DNA of 23,253 bases from an uncultured Lachnospiraceae bacterium (GCA_910585255.1 CAJUEI010000033.1:1-23253); one strand, 5' to 3'. Counted from the first letter of the stretch, positions 13,874 to 21,941 are shown. Program-made: numbers and translations. The notes: generated by a model from the letters alone, not told the origin.

Positions 13874-14215
13874 ATGGATAGAGGCATTGAGAACAAGGCG
13901 AGAGAACTAAAGGAAGCAATCTTAAAGAGTGAGGAATACCAAAACCATCAAAAGTATATACAGATTTTAAGAGAAGATCCGGAGTTGTATAAGAGAGTAA
14001 ATGAACTTCGGAAGACTACGTTTATTTTGCAGAATGGGAATAATCATCCAGAGCAGAGGCATCGGTTAGAAGAGGCAGCGACAGAATTTGAACAGCTGAG
14101 AAGAGACGGACGGGTAGAGGATTTTTTACAGCATGAGCTGGATCTATGCCGGCTTTTGCAGCAGGTGAATCGTGTGATTTATGATACGATTGATTTAGGA
14201 ATAGAATTTTTCTAG
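13874..14215 (+). CDS. YlbF/YmcA-family regulator
   Basis: A 113-aa all-helical protein of the Com_YlbF family (KARELKEAILKSEEYQNHQKY, then LRKTTFILQNG). In B. subtilis YlbF, YmcA and YaaT form the Y-complex that directs RNase Y processing and affects competence, biofilm and sporulation. The ATG at 13874 lies about 9 bases after GAGGGG; the preceding GTG at 13871 is too close. Its position directly after RNase J fits an RNA-decay role, which is inference. Confidence 0.85.
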   Translation: MDRGIENKARELKEAILKSEEYQNHQKYIQILREDPELYKRVNELRKTTFILQNGNNHPEQRHRLEEAATEFEQLRRDGRVEDFLQHELDLCRLLQQVNRVIYDTIDLGIEFF

Positions 14216-14264
14216 ATAACACAGAAGAGTGAGATTTGTTTAGCAGAGTGAAGGGAAAAGAGAA

Positions 14265-14630
14265 ATGGTAAGAAAGATTGCTTCAGCTGTGATTGCTGTA
14301 TCGTTGAAAATGATTGTAGCTGTACTTGTAGCTGTGATGCTGGTTCAGACCAGCCAAAAGGCATATGATTTTGGTCTGCAGATATTTCATCCAGAACCGG
14401 TATCACAGCAGCCGGGAAAAGATATTATTGTAATTGTAGAGGAGAAGGATTCGGATCTGGAAGTAGCAAAGCGGTTAGAGAGCAAAGGTCTGATTTTGGA
14501 TGCCTATGTCTTTTTTATACAGGCAAAGCTTTATAAAGCAGATCTGTATGCCGGTACCTATACATTAAATACTTCTATGACTTCAGAAGAGATGTTAAAA
14601 CTGATATCGGAAAAGCCAGTTACGTCATAG
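14265..14630 (+). CDS. Short YceG/MltG-like membrane protein without a catalytic domain
   Basis: A 121-aa protein with one N-terminal membrane helix (about 8-28) and a LysM-like region typical of the N-terminal part of YceG/MltG (VEEKDSDLEVAKRLESKGLI, then YAGTYTLNTSMTSEEMLKLI). True MltG is over 300 aa and has a catalytic Glu domain; here the frame simply ends and no remnant follows before the next gene at 14660. It occupies the position of yrrL (mltG). It probably binds envelope components or partners but cannot cleave glycan. The intact frame, AGAGAAA site and tight operon suggest a real short gene. Confidence 0.8.
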   Translation: MVRKIASAVIAVSLKMIVAVLVAVMLVQTSQKAYDFGLQIFHPEPVSQQPGKDIIVIVEEKDSDLEVAKRLESKGLILDAYVFFIQAKLYKADLYAGTYTLNTSMTSEEMLKLISEKPVTS

Positions 14631-14659
14631 ATTTGATTTTAAAGGATTAGAGGATAGTT

Positions 14660-15316
14660 ATGGAAGAACGGATTGCTACCTATATTCATTCATTGGATAC
14701 GGGAAACAGTGAGTTTGTCAATCGGCTTCGCAGACAGGCACAGGCAGAAGAAATTCCGATTATTCGGCAGGAAGCAGAGCCGCTTTTAAAGGTACTGATT
14801 CAGTTAAGACAGCCGAAGCAGATTTTAGAGGTGGGAACTGCAGTGGGGTATTCTGCACTTTTAATGAGTGAAGTGATGCCAAAGGACTGCCGGATTACCA
14901 CGATTGAGAAATATGAAAAAAGGATTCCGGCTGCAAAAGAAAACTTTCGGCTGGCGGGAAAGGATCAGGTGATTACTCTGCTGGAGGGAGATGCGGCAGA
15001 GATTTTAGAGCGGTTAGAGGGAAGTTATGATCTGATTTTTATGGATGCAGCAAAGGGACAGTATATTCATTTTCTTCCTGCAGTGATGCGGCTGCTTTCT
15101 TTTGGCGGAGTATTGGTTTCGGACAATGTGCTGCAGGATGGGGATATTATTGAATCCCGCTATTGTATTGCCCGCAGAAATCGGACAATTCATGCAAGGA
15201 TGCGGGAATATCTGTATGAACTGACCCATCGGGAGGATTTAGAAACCTCTATTTTGCCGATTGGAGACGGGATGACGGTCAGTGTAAAAAAGAGAATTGG
15301 AGAAAAGAGAGGATGA
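14660..15316 (+). CDS. trmR: SAM-dependent O-methyltransferase, TrmR-like
   Basis: A 218-aa class I methyltransferase. SAM motif I is EVGTAVGYSALLM (about 57-69), an acidic residue follows in TIEKYEK, and the metal/catalytic region is IFMDAAKGQYIHFLP and VSDNVLQDG. In B. subtilis the gene at this place (yrrM, trmR) methylates 5-hydroxyuridine at tRNA position 34 to 5-methoxyuridine, and its neighbours yrrN/yrrO make the hydroxyl group. The next gene here is of that U32 type and overlaps by four bases, which supports the TrmR role. A generic O-methyltransferase remains possible. Confidence 0.85.
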   Translation: MEERIATYIHSLDTGNSEFVNRLRRQAQAEEIPIIRQEAEPLLKVLIQLRQPKQILEVGTAVGYSALLMSEVMPKDCRITTIEKYEKRIPAAKENFRLAGKDQVITLLEGDAAEILERLEGSYDLIFMDAAKGQYIHFLPAVMRLLSFGGVLVSDNVLQDGDIIESRYCIARRNRTIHARMREYLYELTHREDLETSILPIGDGMTVSVKKRIGEKRG

Positions 15317-16539
15317 GAAAGACAGAACTATTGGTGCCTGCAAGCAGTTTGGAAGTATTAAAAGTAGCAGTAATCTATGGAGCGGATGCGGTCTATATCG
15401 GAGGAGAGGTGTTTGGACTGCGGGCAAATGCCAAAAATTTTTCTCTGGAAGAGATGCGGGAAGGAATTGCATTTGCCCATGCCCGTCAGGTTAGAGTTTA
15501 TGTAACAGTAAATATACTGGCACATAACCGGGATTTAGAGGGAGTGCGTCAGTATCTGCTGGAACTGAAGGAAATTCATCCAGATGCGTTGATTATTTCT
15601 GATCCGGCTATTTTTATGATGGCAAAGGAGATAGCACCTGAGATAGAAATTCATATCAGTACACAGGCAAATAATACTAATTATGGAACGTATTTGTTTT
15701 GGTATAAGCAGGGAGCAAAGCGGGTAGTTTCTGCACGAGAACTTTCCCTTCAGGAGATAAAAGAAATTCGGGAACAGATACCAGATGAGTTAGAGATAGA
15801 GACATTTGTACATGGAGCGATGTGTATCTCTTATTCCGGGAGATGTCTGTTAAGTAGTTTTTTAACCGGAAGAGATGCCAATCAGGGGGCTTGTACGCAT
15901 CCCTGCCGCTGGAAGTATGCACTGGTAGAGGAGACTCGCCCGGGAGAATATATGCCGGTTTTAGAAAATGATCGGGGAACTTATATTTTTAATTCCAAGG
16001 ATTTATGTATGATTGAACATATTCCCGAATTAATGGACTGTGGAATTGACAGTTTTAAGATTGAAGGGCGGATGAAAGCGGCACTCTATGTTGCTGTAGT
16101 TGCACGGACGTATCGGCTGGCTATCGAGGATTATAAAAAGAGTCCCGATTGTTATCGGGAGCGGCTGCCTTTTTACCGGTCAGAGATTGCAAAGTGTACC
16201 AATCGGCAGTTTACAACTGGATTTTTCTTTGGAAAGCCCAACGAAGAGGCTCAGATTTATGACAGCAGTACGTATCAGAAAGAATATACGTATTTAGGAC
16301 TGATTGGCGGTCAGGATAAAAACGGGCATTATCGTTTAGAACAGCGAAATAAATTTTCAGTGGGAGAACAGATTGAAGTCATGAAGCCAAATGGAGAGAA
16401 TCGTTTGGTTTCAGTAAAAGGCATTTGGGATGAAGACGGAAAAGAAATCGAAAGCTGTCCTCATGCAAAACAGATTATTTCTGTAGATTTAGGATGTGAA
16501 CTTTCTGAATTTGACATTCTCCGGCGAAAGGAAGGATAG
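15313..16539 (+). CDS. Peptidase U32-family protein, TrhP-like tRNA hydroxylation factor
   Basis: A 408-aa U32-family protein. An N-terminal TIM-barrel-like part (ELLVPASSLEVLKVAVIYGADAVYIGG) precedes the U32 signature FVHGAMCISYSGRCLLSS and GACTHPCRWKY (about 170-207). Its cysteines in E. coli TrhP and B. subtilis TrhP1/P2 belong to a cluster needed for prephenate-dependent uridine-34 hydroxylation. B. subtilis has two tandem genes (yrrN, yrrO); only one is present here. The start overlaps trmR by four bases (ATGA), matching sequential steps of one pathway. Older annotations call it a collagenase or protease; the context argues against that. Confidence 0.88.
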   Translation: MRKTELLVPASSLEVLKVAVIYGADAVYIGGEVFGLRANAKNFSLEEMREGIAFAHARQVRVYVTVNILAHNRDLEGVRQYLLELKEIHPDALIISDPAIFMMAKEIAPEIEIHISTQANNTNYGTYLFWYKQGAKRVVSARELSLQEIKEIREQIPDELEIETFVHGAMCISYSGRCLLSSFLTGRDANQGACTHPCRWKYALVEETRPGEYMPVLENDRGTYIFNSKDLCMIEHIPELMDCGIDSFKIEGRMKAALYVAVVARTYRLAIEDYKKSPDCYRERLPFYRSEIAKCTNRQFTTGFFFGKPNEEAQIYDSSTYQKEYTYLGLIGGQDKNGHYRLEQRNKFSVGEQIEVMKPNGENRLVSVKGIWDEDGKEIESCPHAKQIISVDLGCELSEFDILRRKEG

Positions 16540-16544
16540 AAAAA

Positions 16545-16572
16545 GGTTCTTGTCTTTTAGAAGGCAAGAGCC
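16545..16572 (+). terminator. Hairpin after the U32 gene, possible terminator
   Basis: GGTTCTTGTCTT pairs with AAGGCAAGAGCC, 12 bp with two G-T pairs that hold only in the + transcript. The bases directly after are A-rich and the T-tracts come about 13 bases later, so it is not a textbook terminator; it may instead protect the 3' end. Confidence 0.45.
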
Positions 16573-16617
16573 GAAAAAAGGAAATTTTTTATTTTTTATA
16601 GAAAATAAAAAAAGTAG

Positions 16618-16645
16618 TTGCAATTTAGATAATTTTGTGTATAAT
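16618..16645 (+). promoter_or_regulatory. Promoter of tRNA-Thr
   Basis: TTGCAA (16618-16623), 16-bp spacer, perfect TATAAT (16640-16645). The tRNA begins 13 bases after the -10 box. Confidence 0.8.
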
Positions 16646-16658
16646 AAAAAATAGTAAT

Positions 16659-16731
16659 GCTTCCATAGCTCAGTTGGTAGAGCACTTCACTCGTAATGAA
16701 GGGGTCATCGGTTCAAGTCCGACTGGGAGCT
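16659..16731 (+). tRNA. tRNA-Thr (anticodon CGU)
   Basis: A full cloverleaf. The acceptor stem GCTTCCA/TGGGAGC has one U-G pair. The D arm is GCTC, AGTTGGTA, GAGC. The anticodon arm CTTCA, loop CTCGTAA, TGAAG gives anticodon CGU at 16692-16694, reading ACG. T-loop TTCAAGT. CCA is not encoded. The first T-stem pair is A16707 with C16723, a mismatch. Confidence 0.95.
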
Positions 16732-16732
16732 T

Positions 16733-16766
16733 AAAGAGAGATAAGGGGAAACTTATCTCTTTTTTT
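16733..16766 (+). terminator. Terminator after tRNA-Thr
   Basis: AGAGATAAG pairs with CTTATCTCT around the loop GGGAAA-type spacer, followed by a run of T. It lies directly behind the tRNA. Confidence 0.85.
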
Positions 16767-16878
16767 GTGCATACGGGTGTCTAAAGGAATACTATCAGAA
16801 AAGCTGACGGACGCTCGGTGCGGCGAGTAGGGGAAGCTATAAACACCGTGAGTAGAGAGGAACATAGAAAGGAGAAAA
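16767..16878 (+). other. GC-richer leader with nested inverted repeats before the SUKH gene
   Basis: This stretch is GC-richer than its surroundings. Short nested pairings can be drawn: ACGGGTGT with ACACCGT (one bulge), AGCT with AGCT, and CTCG with CGAG. It could be a structured leader or a relic; I recognise no riboswitch. A good AAAGGAG site ends it. Confidence 0.35.
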
Positions 16879-17505
16879 ATGGAAATTCAAGAGCAAATCA
16901 GCAGGATTATGGAAAAAATGGAGAAACTTTCCGGGAGGGAATTAGAGTTTAGCTGCGGTGATTTTCCGCCGAAATGGGGGAAGCCTTTAAAGGAGAACGC
17001 TGTTGCGGCATATGAGAAAGCAAATGGAATACAGCTTCCAGAGGATTACAGACAGTTTATAACAACCGTGGCAGGAAGCGGAACACAGCCATTTTATGGA
17101 CTTTATAGTCTTTTTGAGGGTTCTAAGAAGGAAGAAGTAAACGTAAGTAAAAAATTTCCCTATACGGTTCGAAAGCCATGTAATCTGGAAGAGATGCAGG
17201 AACTTTCCGATGAGGAGTATGACGCAGCATTTGAGGAGACAGATGCGGGGTATGTATTTTTATGTCATGAAGGGTGTGGGATGTACAGTGTATTAATTGT
17301 AAATACAGAGGATAAAGAAACTTACGGAACAGTTTGGTATTATGATTTAGCAAATGATGCTGGAATTTATCCTTTGATTCATCCAGACAGCAAAAAGACA
17401 ATGAGCTTTTTAGACTGGCTGGAATATTACGTGGATCAGACACTAAGATTGGATAAAGACGATTATTTTAGTTACGGAGAATTAGCAGGAGTACTAGAAG
17501 AATAA
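16879..17505 (+). CDS. SMI1/KNR4 (SUKH)-family protein
   Basis: A 208-aa cytoplasmic protein. The SUKH core is recognisable: AYEKANGIQLPEDYRQFITTVAGSG near 45-69, a middle part with GYVFLCHEGCGMYSVLIVN (about 133-151), and WYYDLANDAG followed by SFLDWLEYYVDQTL. SUKH proteins are often immunity proteins against contact-dependent or polymorphic toxins. No toxin gene is adjacent, so it is either an orphan immunity gene or a housekeeping relative. The start follows AAAGGAG. It stands alone between the tRNA terminator and its own terminator. Confidence 0.85.
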   Translation: MEIQEQISRIMEKMEKLSGRELEFSCGDFPPKWGKPLKENAVAAYEKANGIQLPEDYRQFITTVAGSGTQPFYGLYSLFEGSKKEEVNVSKKFPYTVRKPCNLEEMQELSDEEYDAAFEETDAGYVFLCHEGCGMYSVLIVNTEDKETYGTVWYYDLANDAGIYPLIHPDSKKTMSFLDWLEYYVDQTLRLDKDDYFSYGELAGVLEE

Positions 17506-17525
17506 AAGGGAGAAAAGACAGACAG

Positions 17526-17566
17526 CCGCTTGAGAACAGTAATTTCTCAAGCGGTTTGTTGATTTT
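17526..17566 (+). terminator. Terminator of the SUKH gene
   Basis: CCGCTTGAGAA (17526-17536) pairs perfectly with TTCTCAAGCGG (17544-17554), followed by TTTGTTGATTTT. Confidence 0.85.
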
Positions 17567-17899
17567 AAAATTTATAAGATTTAATCAAAAAAATAATTTT
17601 TAATAAATTTCTATATCAATTTCTTTTTATAATTCCACTAAAAAATAAAATAAAATTTGTATATAAAAGGTTTGCTATAAAGAAAGGGAATGGCATGCAA
17701 TCATTTTTTGCAAAAAACAGAGAAATTTGTAGATTTTTAGAACAGTGACATAATATGTCCTTAACAAATGGTATACTAATATTTAGTATTTTCACGAAAT
17801 GGAAGATGTCATATAGTTGAAAAATAATAGGAGGTGAAATAATTTTGTTTTAAAATATGTGAAACATACTGTTACAATAAAAAATAAAAGGAGGAACCT
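17567..17899 (+). promoter_or_regulatory. AT-rich intergenic region with candidate promoter and palindrome
   Basis: No gene is visible in these 333 bases. TTGTAG (17727-17732) and CATAAT (17749-17754) with 16-bp spacing are one weak promoter candidate. TATACT (17772-17777) is another -10, overlapping a perfect palindrome ATACTAA-TAT-TTAGTAT (17773-17789) that could be an operator. A strong AGGAGGTG near 17830 has no sensible frame behind it. The functional ribosome binding site AAGGAGG lies just before 17900. Confidence 0.4.
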
Positions 17900-20368
17900 A
17901 TGAAGAAAATTTTAAATTTAATAATGACATTATTAGTAGTGATCGCAGTAGTTGGCAGCGGAGTAATTTCTTATTATTGTATATTAGACAAAACTGCGAG
18001 AGATGATCTTAAACAATATAGGAACTTAGAGAAAGAGAAGAAGTTGAATGAAAATAATATTTATTATGAAGCAGTTGAGTATGAAAAAAATAGAGAAACA
18101 GAACAGGAAACAACAGAAGAAGCGGAAGAGGGCATAGAACGAGACAGCAATAAAATTCGTGTTACTTTTGCAGAGAATAATTATCTGAAGATTCGTTATT
18201 ATAAAGATAAAGAATATAAAGAAGAGGTAACAGAGTTTTGTGATTTAGAACCAAATAGTTGTATTTATGCTTTTGTATCAGAAAAAAATAATCCTTATAC
18301 AAACTTATATGATTTTTTAGAATATCGGATCTATGAGTGCAATGAAACAGGAATGAAATTATTGGATTGGACAGTGGAAGAGGAAAATATGGTTTTTCAG
18401 ATTCCTATGGATTATACAGGAAAAGAACTTTCTGTTGTGCCTATAGGAGGTTATAAGAATAGAGAGCTGACATTACAGAATTTTTATATGGATATAGAAG
18501 GAAATCGACATTCATTGGCTGGAAAATGGATTATTGATAAAGAAGAAACCACGAAAGATACCATAGAAATTAGTCCAGTTATACCTTATATTCTTAGTTA
18601 TGAATATGACAGTGACAGTTATTTTTTTGTTTCGTCTCGTCCTTCCTGTCGTTATCAAGATAATGAAGATGGAATTGTAATTTTTGAAGAGGCAGATGCA
18701 AAAAGTGATATTACCAATTATTCAATAGAGTTATCCCCTTATATTACAACACAGATTGCGGCGGATATTGCATGGAACTATAAAATAAACGACAGTAAAT
18801 TAGTTTCGGAAAAGAAAAGGTCTCGAAGTATTGAGAACTTAAAATATGAGGACAGGATTGTAGTATATACTGATCGTAAAACGGAATTTCAGTATGATAA
18901 GGATAAATTAACGGAACCGGCAGAGGCACAGATTTCAAATGGATATAGTTATACTTTTTTAGTGAAAGAAAAAAATGCAAGTTTTTATTTTGATCCATCC
19001 GAATATTCCTATAGTCATGGAAAGATCCTATTTAAATGTCGAGGAAGAGAATTAGTAAGCGGACAGTATCTTGGAGAAGGAAGTCAAATTGAATATGAAG
19101 CCGACAATGTGGAAGAAGGGTATTGGCTTCCAGACGGGAATCATACCATTGTTGTTGGAAGTGAAGGAGAAACAAAGAAGGCATTAAAAGAAATTAAATT
19201 TTATCCGAAAACACCAGTTCAAGTATATTTAACACAACCGAAAGCCGGCGGAACAATTACATATTTTGTAGACGGAACAGCAGTAGAGACCCCAAGCGTT
19301 GAAGTATATGCCGGTACCAATATTTATATGGATTTTCTTGCATGGGAAGGCTGGATATGTAATAAAAAAGATCATATTTTCTATACTGCCAGAGAAGAAG
19401 CAACACAAGAAATTCATGTAGATAGTACAGATATGGAAAAGATTTTTACAGAACATGACAATCATAAACCAAATCTAAGTGTGGTATTGGATAAAAGCAT
19501 AGGAGAAACACTGCAGGTTGGAATAGAGGCATCTGGTTATCAGGAAACCGGAATTGTCTATCAAGATAGTGCCTTTAAAAATACCTATACTTTGGATATT
19601 GGAAAAATAGGAACAGAAGCCGGAATTTTAATTTCAATGGATCACGATTCTGTTCAAAGTGGTTATGCGATTCGAATAAAGACGACAAAAACCGATATAA
19701 ATGGAAATCAATCAGAAGAGATAAACTATATACAGAAGTTGCCCGTATCAGAATTGATTGAATTATATCATCCAGAAGAGATAGCAAAAGCCGTTACTTA
19801 TTATAAAAATGTTGAAATTTTGATAGATCGTGTAGACGTAAATGCATATGAACCCAAAATAATCGATCATGCAACAGTTAGCCTACTATATGCAGATACC
19901 CAAACAGCAGTAAATCAAGGAGATATTTTAGACGAGGACAGAGAAGTAATCGTTACCATAACACCAGAGGAGGGGTATTATATAACAGGTACAAAGAAAG
20001 TCTCCAATGATAGTTATCAGGATACCTTAAATTATAAAAAATATCTGTCAGAGATAGATAAAATAATAGAAGAAAATCCAGTAAAAAAGATTTATACGAT
20101 AACATTAGATGAGAACGATTTATATGGGACAGTTGTATATAAACTAGATGGAGTACCTGTTACCGGAGAAATAAAAGTAAGAGAAAAACAAGAAATTTTG
20201 CTGGAGTATCAGATAACAGATACAAATTATGAAATAGAAACAGAAGGGTTATTAAAATTTGTAAAAAGCAAAACAGAAGGAGCTGCAACCATAGAAATAT
20301 CAGAAGAAATGGACGGGAATACGATAAAACGAGAGGACTATATTACTGTAGTAAAGAAGGGAGAATAA
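17900..20368 (+). CDS. Large membrane-anchored extracytoplasmic protein, unknown function
   Basis: An 822-aa protein with an N-terminal signal anchor (ILNLIMTLLVVIAVVGSGVISYYCI, about 4-28), a Glu-rich linker (about 45-80), and then a long, apparently beta-rich outer part without other membrane segments. Recurrent phrases such as GGTITYFVDGTAVETPSVEV (near 450) and YGTVVYKLDGVPVTGEIKV (near 760) look like diverged copies of one beta module. No catalytic motif or sorting signal is seen. AAGGAGG precedes the ATG. It leads a three-gene unit with two membrane-anchored paralogs (gap 6 bases). Base composition is visibly AT-richer than the housekeeping genes, which suggests acquisition. I do not recognise the family. 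Confidence 0.8.
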   Translation: MKKILNLIMTLLVVIAVVGSGVISYYCILDKTARDDLKQYRNLEKEKKLNENNIYYEAVEYEKNRETEQETTEEAEEGIERDSNKIRVTFAENNYLKIRYYKDKEYKEEVTEFCDLEPNSCIYAFVSEKNNPYTNLYDFLEYRIYECNETGMKLLDWTVEEENMVFQIPMDYTGKELSVVPIGGYKNRELTLQNFYMDIEGNRHSLAGKWIIDKEETTKDTIEISPVIPYILSYEYDSDSYFFVSSRPSCRYQDNEDGIVIFEEADAKSDITNYSIELSPYITTQIAADIAWNYKINDSKLVSEKKRSRSIENLKYEDRIVVYTDRKTEFQYDKDKLTEPAEAQISNGYSYTFLVKEKNASFYFDPSEYSYSHGKILFKCRGRELVSGQYLGEGSQIEYEADNVEEGYWLPDGNHTIVVGSEGETKKALKEIKFYPKTPVQVYLTQPKAGGTITYFVDGTAVETPSVEVYAGTNIYMDFLAWEGWICNKKDHIFYTAREEATQEIHVDSTDMEKIFTEHDNHKPNLSVVLDKSIGETLQVGIEASGYQETGIVYQDSAFKNTYTLDIGKIGTEAGILISMDHDSVQSGYAIRIKTTKTDINGNQSEEINYIQKLPVSELIELYHPEEIAKAVTYYKNVEILIDRVDVNAYEPKIIDHATVSLLYADTQTAVNQGDILDEDREVIVTITPEEGYYITGTKKVSNDSYQDTLNYKKYLSEIDKIIEENPVKKIYTITLDENDLYGTVVYKLDGVPVTGEIKVREKQEILLEYQITDTNYEIETEGLLKFVKSKTEGAATIEISEEMDGNTIKREDYITVVKKGE

Positions 20369-20374
20369 CGAAAA

Positions 20375-21034
20375 GTGAGTGAAAAAAGAAAGAAAATAAT
20401 GCTTGTAGTAGGTATTATAGGTATTATAGGAATAGGAGTTCTAGGAGGTTTATTAGGGAAAAAGGTTGGTATTATTGTTGGTACTGCTGTAGGCTCTTAT
20501 AATGGCATTACAAAAAAATTTCCAGAAGGGGAAACGAAAGGAAAAAACGAGGGATTATCTGCGAGTGATACAACAACAAAAGTAGGAAACAGTTTGAAGG
20601 AAATAGCAAAATTAGAAGTACTTGTTTCAAGTTTTAAGCTGAATGATTATCATGAATTAGGAAATAAATATGCAGCCTTATATTTATTAAAAGCAGACGC
20701 AATATTTACAGTAGATTTATCAAAGGCATCTTTTAAAGATGAGGAAGGTATGATTCAGGTTCGTGTACCTCAACCAGAAGTAGCAGTATCTATTGATGAG
20801 AGATATACAGAAAAAGCAATCGAAAGCCAGAGAAAGTTTTTTAATGGAAGTGCAGAAGATGGGTTTAATGCTTATATTAATTCTATGTCTAATTTAGAAG
20901 AAAATGCTGAAAATTCAATAAAAAGTGATGAAAATCTAATGAAAAGTGCACGAGATTCTGCTGAAAAACAGATTAAAAGACTTATCAGAGATATATCTTT
21001 AAATGGAGAAGAATTGTCGATTGTTTGGGAATAG
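20375..21034 (+). CDS. Membrane-anchored DUF4230-like protein (paralog 1)
   Basis: A 219-aa protein starting with GTG at 20375, 9 bases after GAAGGGAGAA and 6 bases after the previous stop. A glycine-rich hydrophobic segment (IMLVVGIIGIIGIGVLGGLLGKKVGIIVG, about 8-36) anchors it. The outer part has KEIAKLEVLVSSF, then IFTVDLSKASF and IQVRVPQPEVAVSIDE, and ends in helices (SARDSAEKQIKRLIRDI). This pattern resembles DUF4230, whose function is unknown. The next gene is a clear paralog with the same blocks. Assignment rests on remembered family features. Confidence 0.7.
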   Translation: MSEKRKKIMLVVGIIGIIGIGVLGGLLGKKVGIIVGTAVGSYNGITKKFPEGETKGKNEGLSASDTTTKVGNSLKEIAKLEVLVSSFKLNDYHELGNKYAALYLLKADAIFTVDLSKASFKDEEGMIQVRVPQPEVAVSIDERYTEKAIESQRKFFNGSAEDGFNAYINSMSNLEENAENSIKSDENLMKSARDSAEKQIKRLIRDISLNGEELSIVWE

Positions 21035-21048
21035 GAGAAAAATTACTG

Positions 21049-21771
21049 ATGGAGAACGAAAATAAGGAAAAAGAAAAACAAAAATTTAACTTAGAAGAAA
21101 TAATAAAATTTATAAAAAAACATTATAAGAAATTCATTTTTTTTAGCCTAATATTTATTACATTTATTATTCCTGCATTTATAGTATATAAAAAAGAAGA
21201 AAAAAAAGTAAAAGAAGAAAAAGAGGATAGTTTTTATCAATATGGGTATGAAAAGGGTGAAAAGGAAAATCATGTTAGTAATCAAGGCAGTATTATGATT
21301 GACAGTGTAAAAGAAGCTGCTAAGTTAGAAGTGCTTGAGGTAAGAGATGTAGAATTTGTATTTCAAGGACCAGATAAAAATGATGAAAATATAACAGTTT
21401 GGCTGGAGGTGCCAGGCACAGGTACTTTTATTGTAGATCTTCAAATAAGTGAATTTATTATTGATAATGAACGAAATTACATTTTAATAAGAGTACCAGA
21501 ACCAGAGTTAAGTGTATGTAAAATTGATTATGCAGGAGTGAAGCAATTAAAATTCGAAAATGATATTTTTAATGACAGTGTTGCTATAGGAGAAGATATG
21601 GCAAGGGAGATGCTGCAGGATGGTTATTTATTAATTCAAAAAGAATTTACATCAAATCAAAGATATTATAACAGTGCAAAGGCAGCAGCAGAAAGTCTGA
21701 TTATTGGCATGGTAAAAGAAGCAAATCTCAATAGAGATAATTTACAGGTAGAAGTAGAGTTTATGAAATAA
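21049..21771 (+). CDS. Membrane-anchored DUF4230-like protein (paralog 2)
   Basis: A 240-aa protein from the ATG at 21049, with AGGAG 10 bases upstream; an in-frame TTG at 21025 is less likely. A lysine-rich cytoplasmic head precedes one membrane helix (FIFFSLIFITFIIPAFIVY, about 30-48) and a Lys/Glu-rich stalk. It shares the blocks VKEAAKLEVLEV, FIVDLQISEF, ILIRVPEPELSV and SAKAAAESLIIGMVKEANL with the previous protein, in the same order, so the pair arose by duplication and diverged strongly. The last gene of the unit, followed by a terminator. Confidence 0.7.
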   Translation: MENENKEKEKQKFNLEEIIKFIKKHYKKFIFFSLIFITFIIPAFIVYKKEEKKVKEEKEDSFYQYGYEKGEKENHVSNQGSIMIDSVKEAAKLEVLEVRDVEFVFQGPDKNDENITVWLEVPGTGTFIVDLQISEFIIDNERNYILIRVPEPELSVCKIDYAGVKQLKFENDIFNDSVAIGEDMAREMLQDGYLLIQKEFTSNQRYYNSAKAAAESLIIGMVKEANLNRDNLQVEVEFMK

Positions 21772-21825
21772 AAAAATCATGTGAAATATTTTTTTAAATT
21801 GATAAAACAAATAAGAATAAACAAT

Positions 21826-21895
21826 AAAAAGGCTGTGGTATACCATATTATAAATGGAAAATATCCGATATGATCTGGTATGCGGCAGTCTTTTT
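21826..21895 (+). terminator. Long-stem terminator of the DUF4230-like unit
   Basis: An A-run, then GGCTGTGGTATACCA (21831-21845) pairing with TGGTATGCGGCAGTC (21876-21890) with one mismatch and some G-T pairs, then TTTTT. The loop is unusually long (30 bases) and partly self-complementary. Confidence 0.75.
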
Positions 21896-21941
21896 GCAAA
21901 TTGAACAGAAAAATTCTTTTTGAAATAATCGTTCAAATTTA

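Noticed and set aside
15313..16539. U32 protein as a secreted collagenase
   Set aside because: It has no signal peptide, and linkage to trmR fits the tRNA hydroxylation role of this family.
17820..17860. Leader peptide after the AGGAGGTG near 17830
   Set aside because: All nearby starts meet a stop within a few codons.
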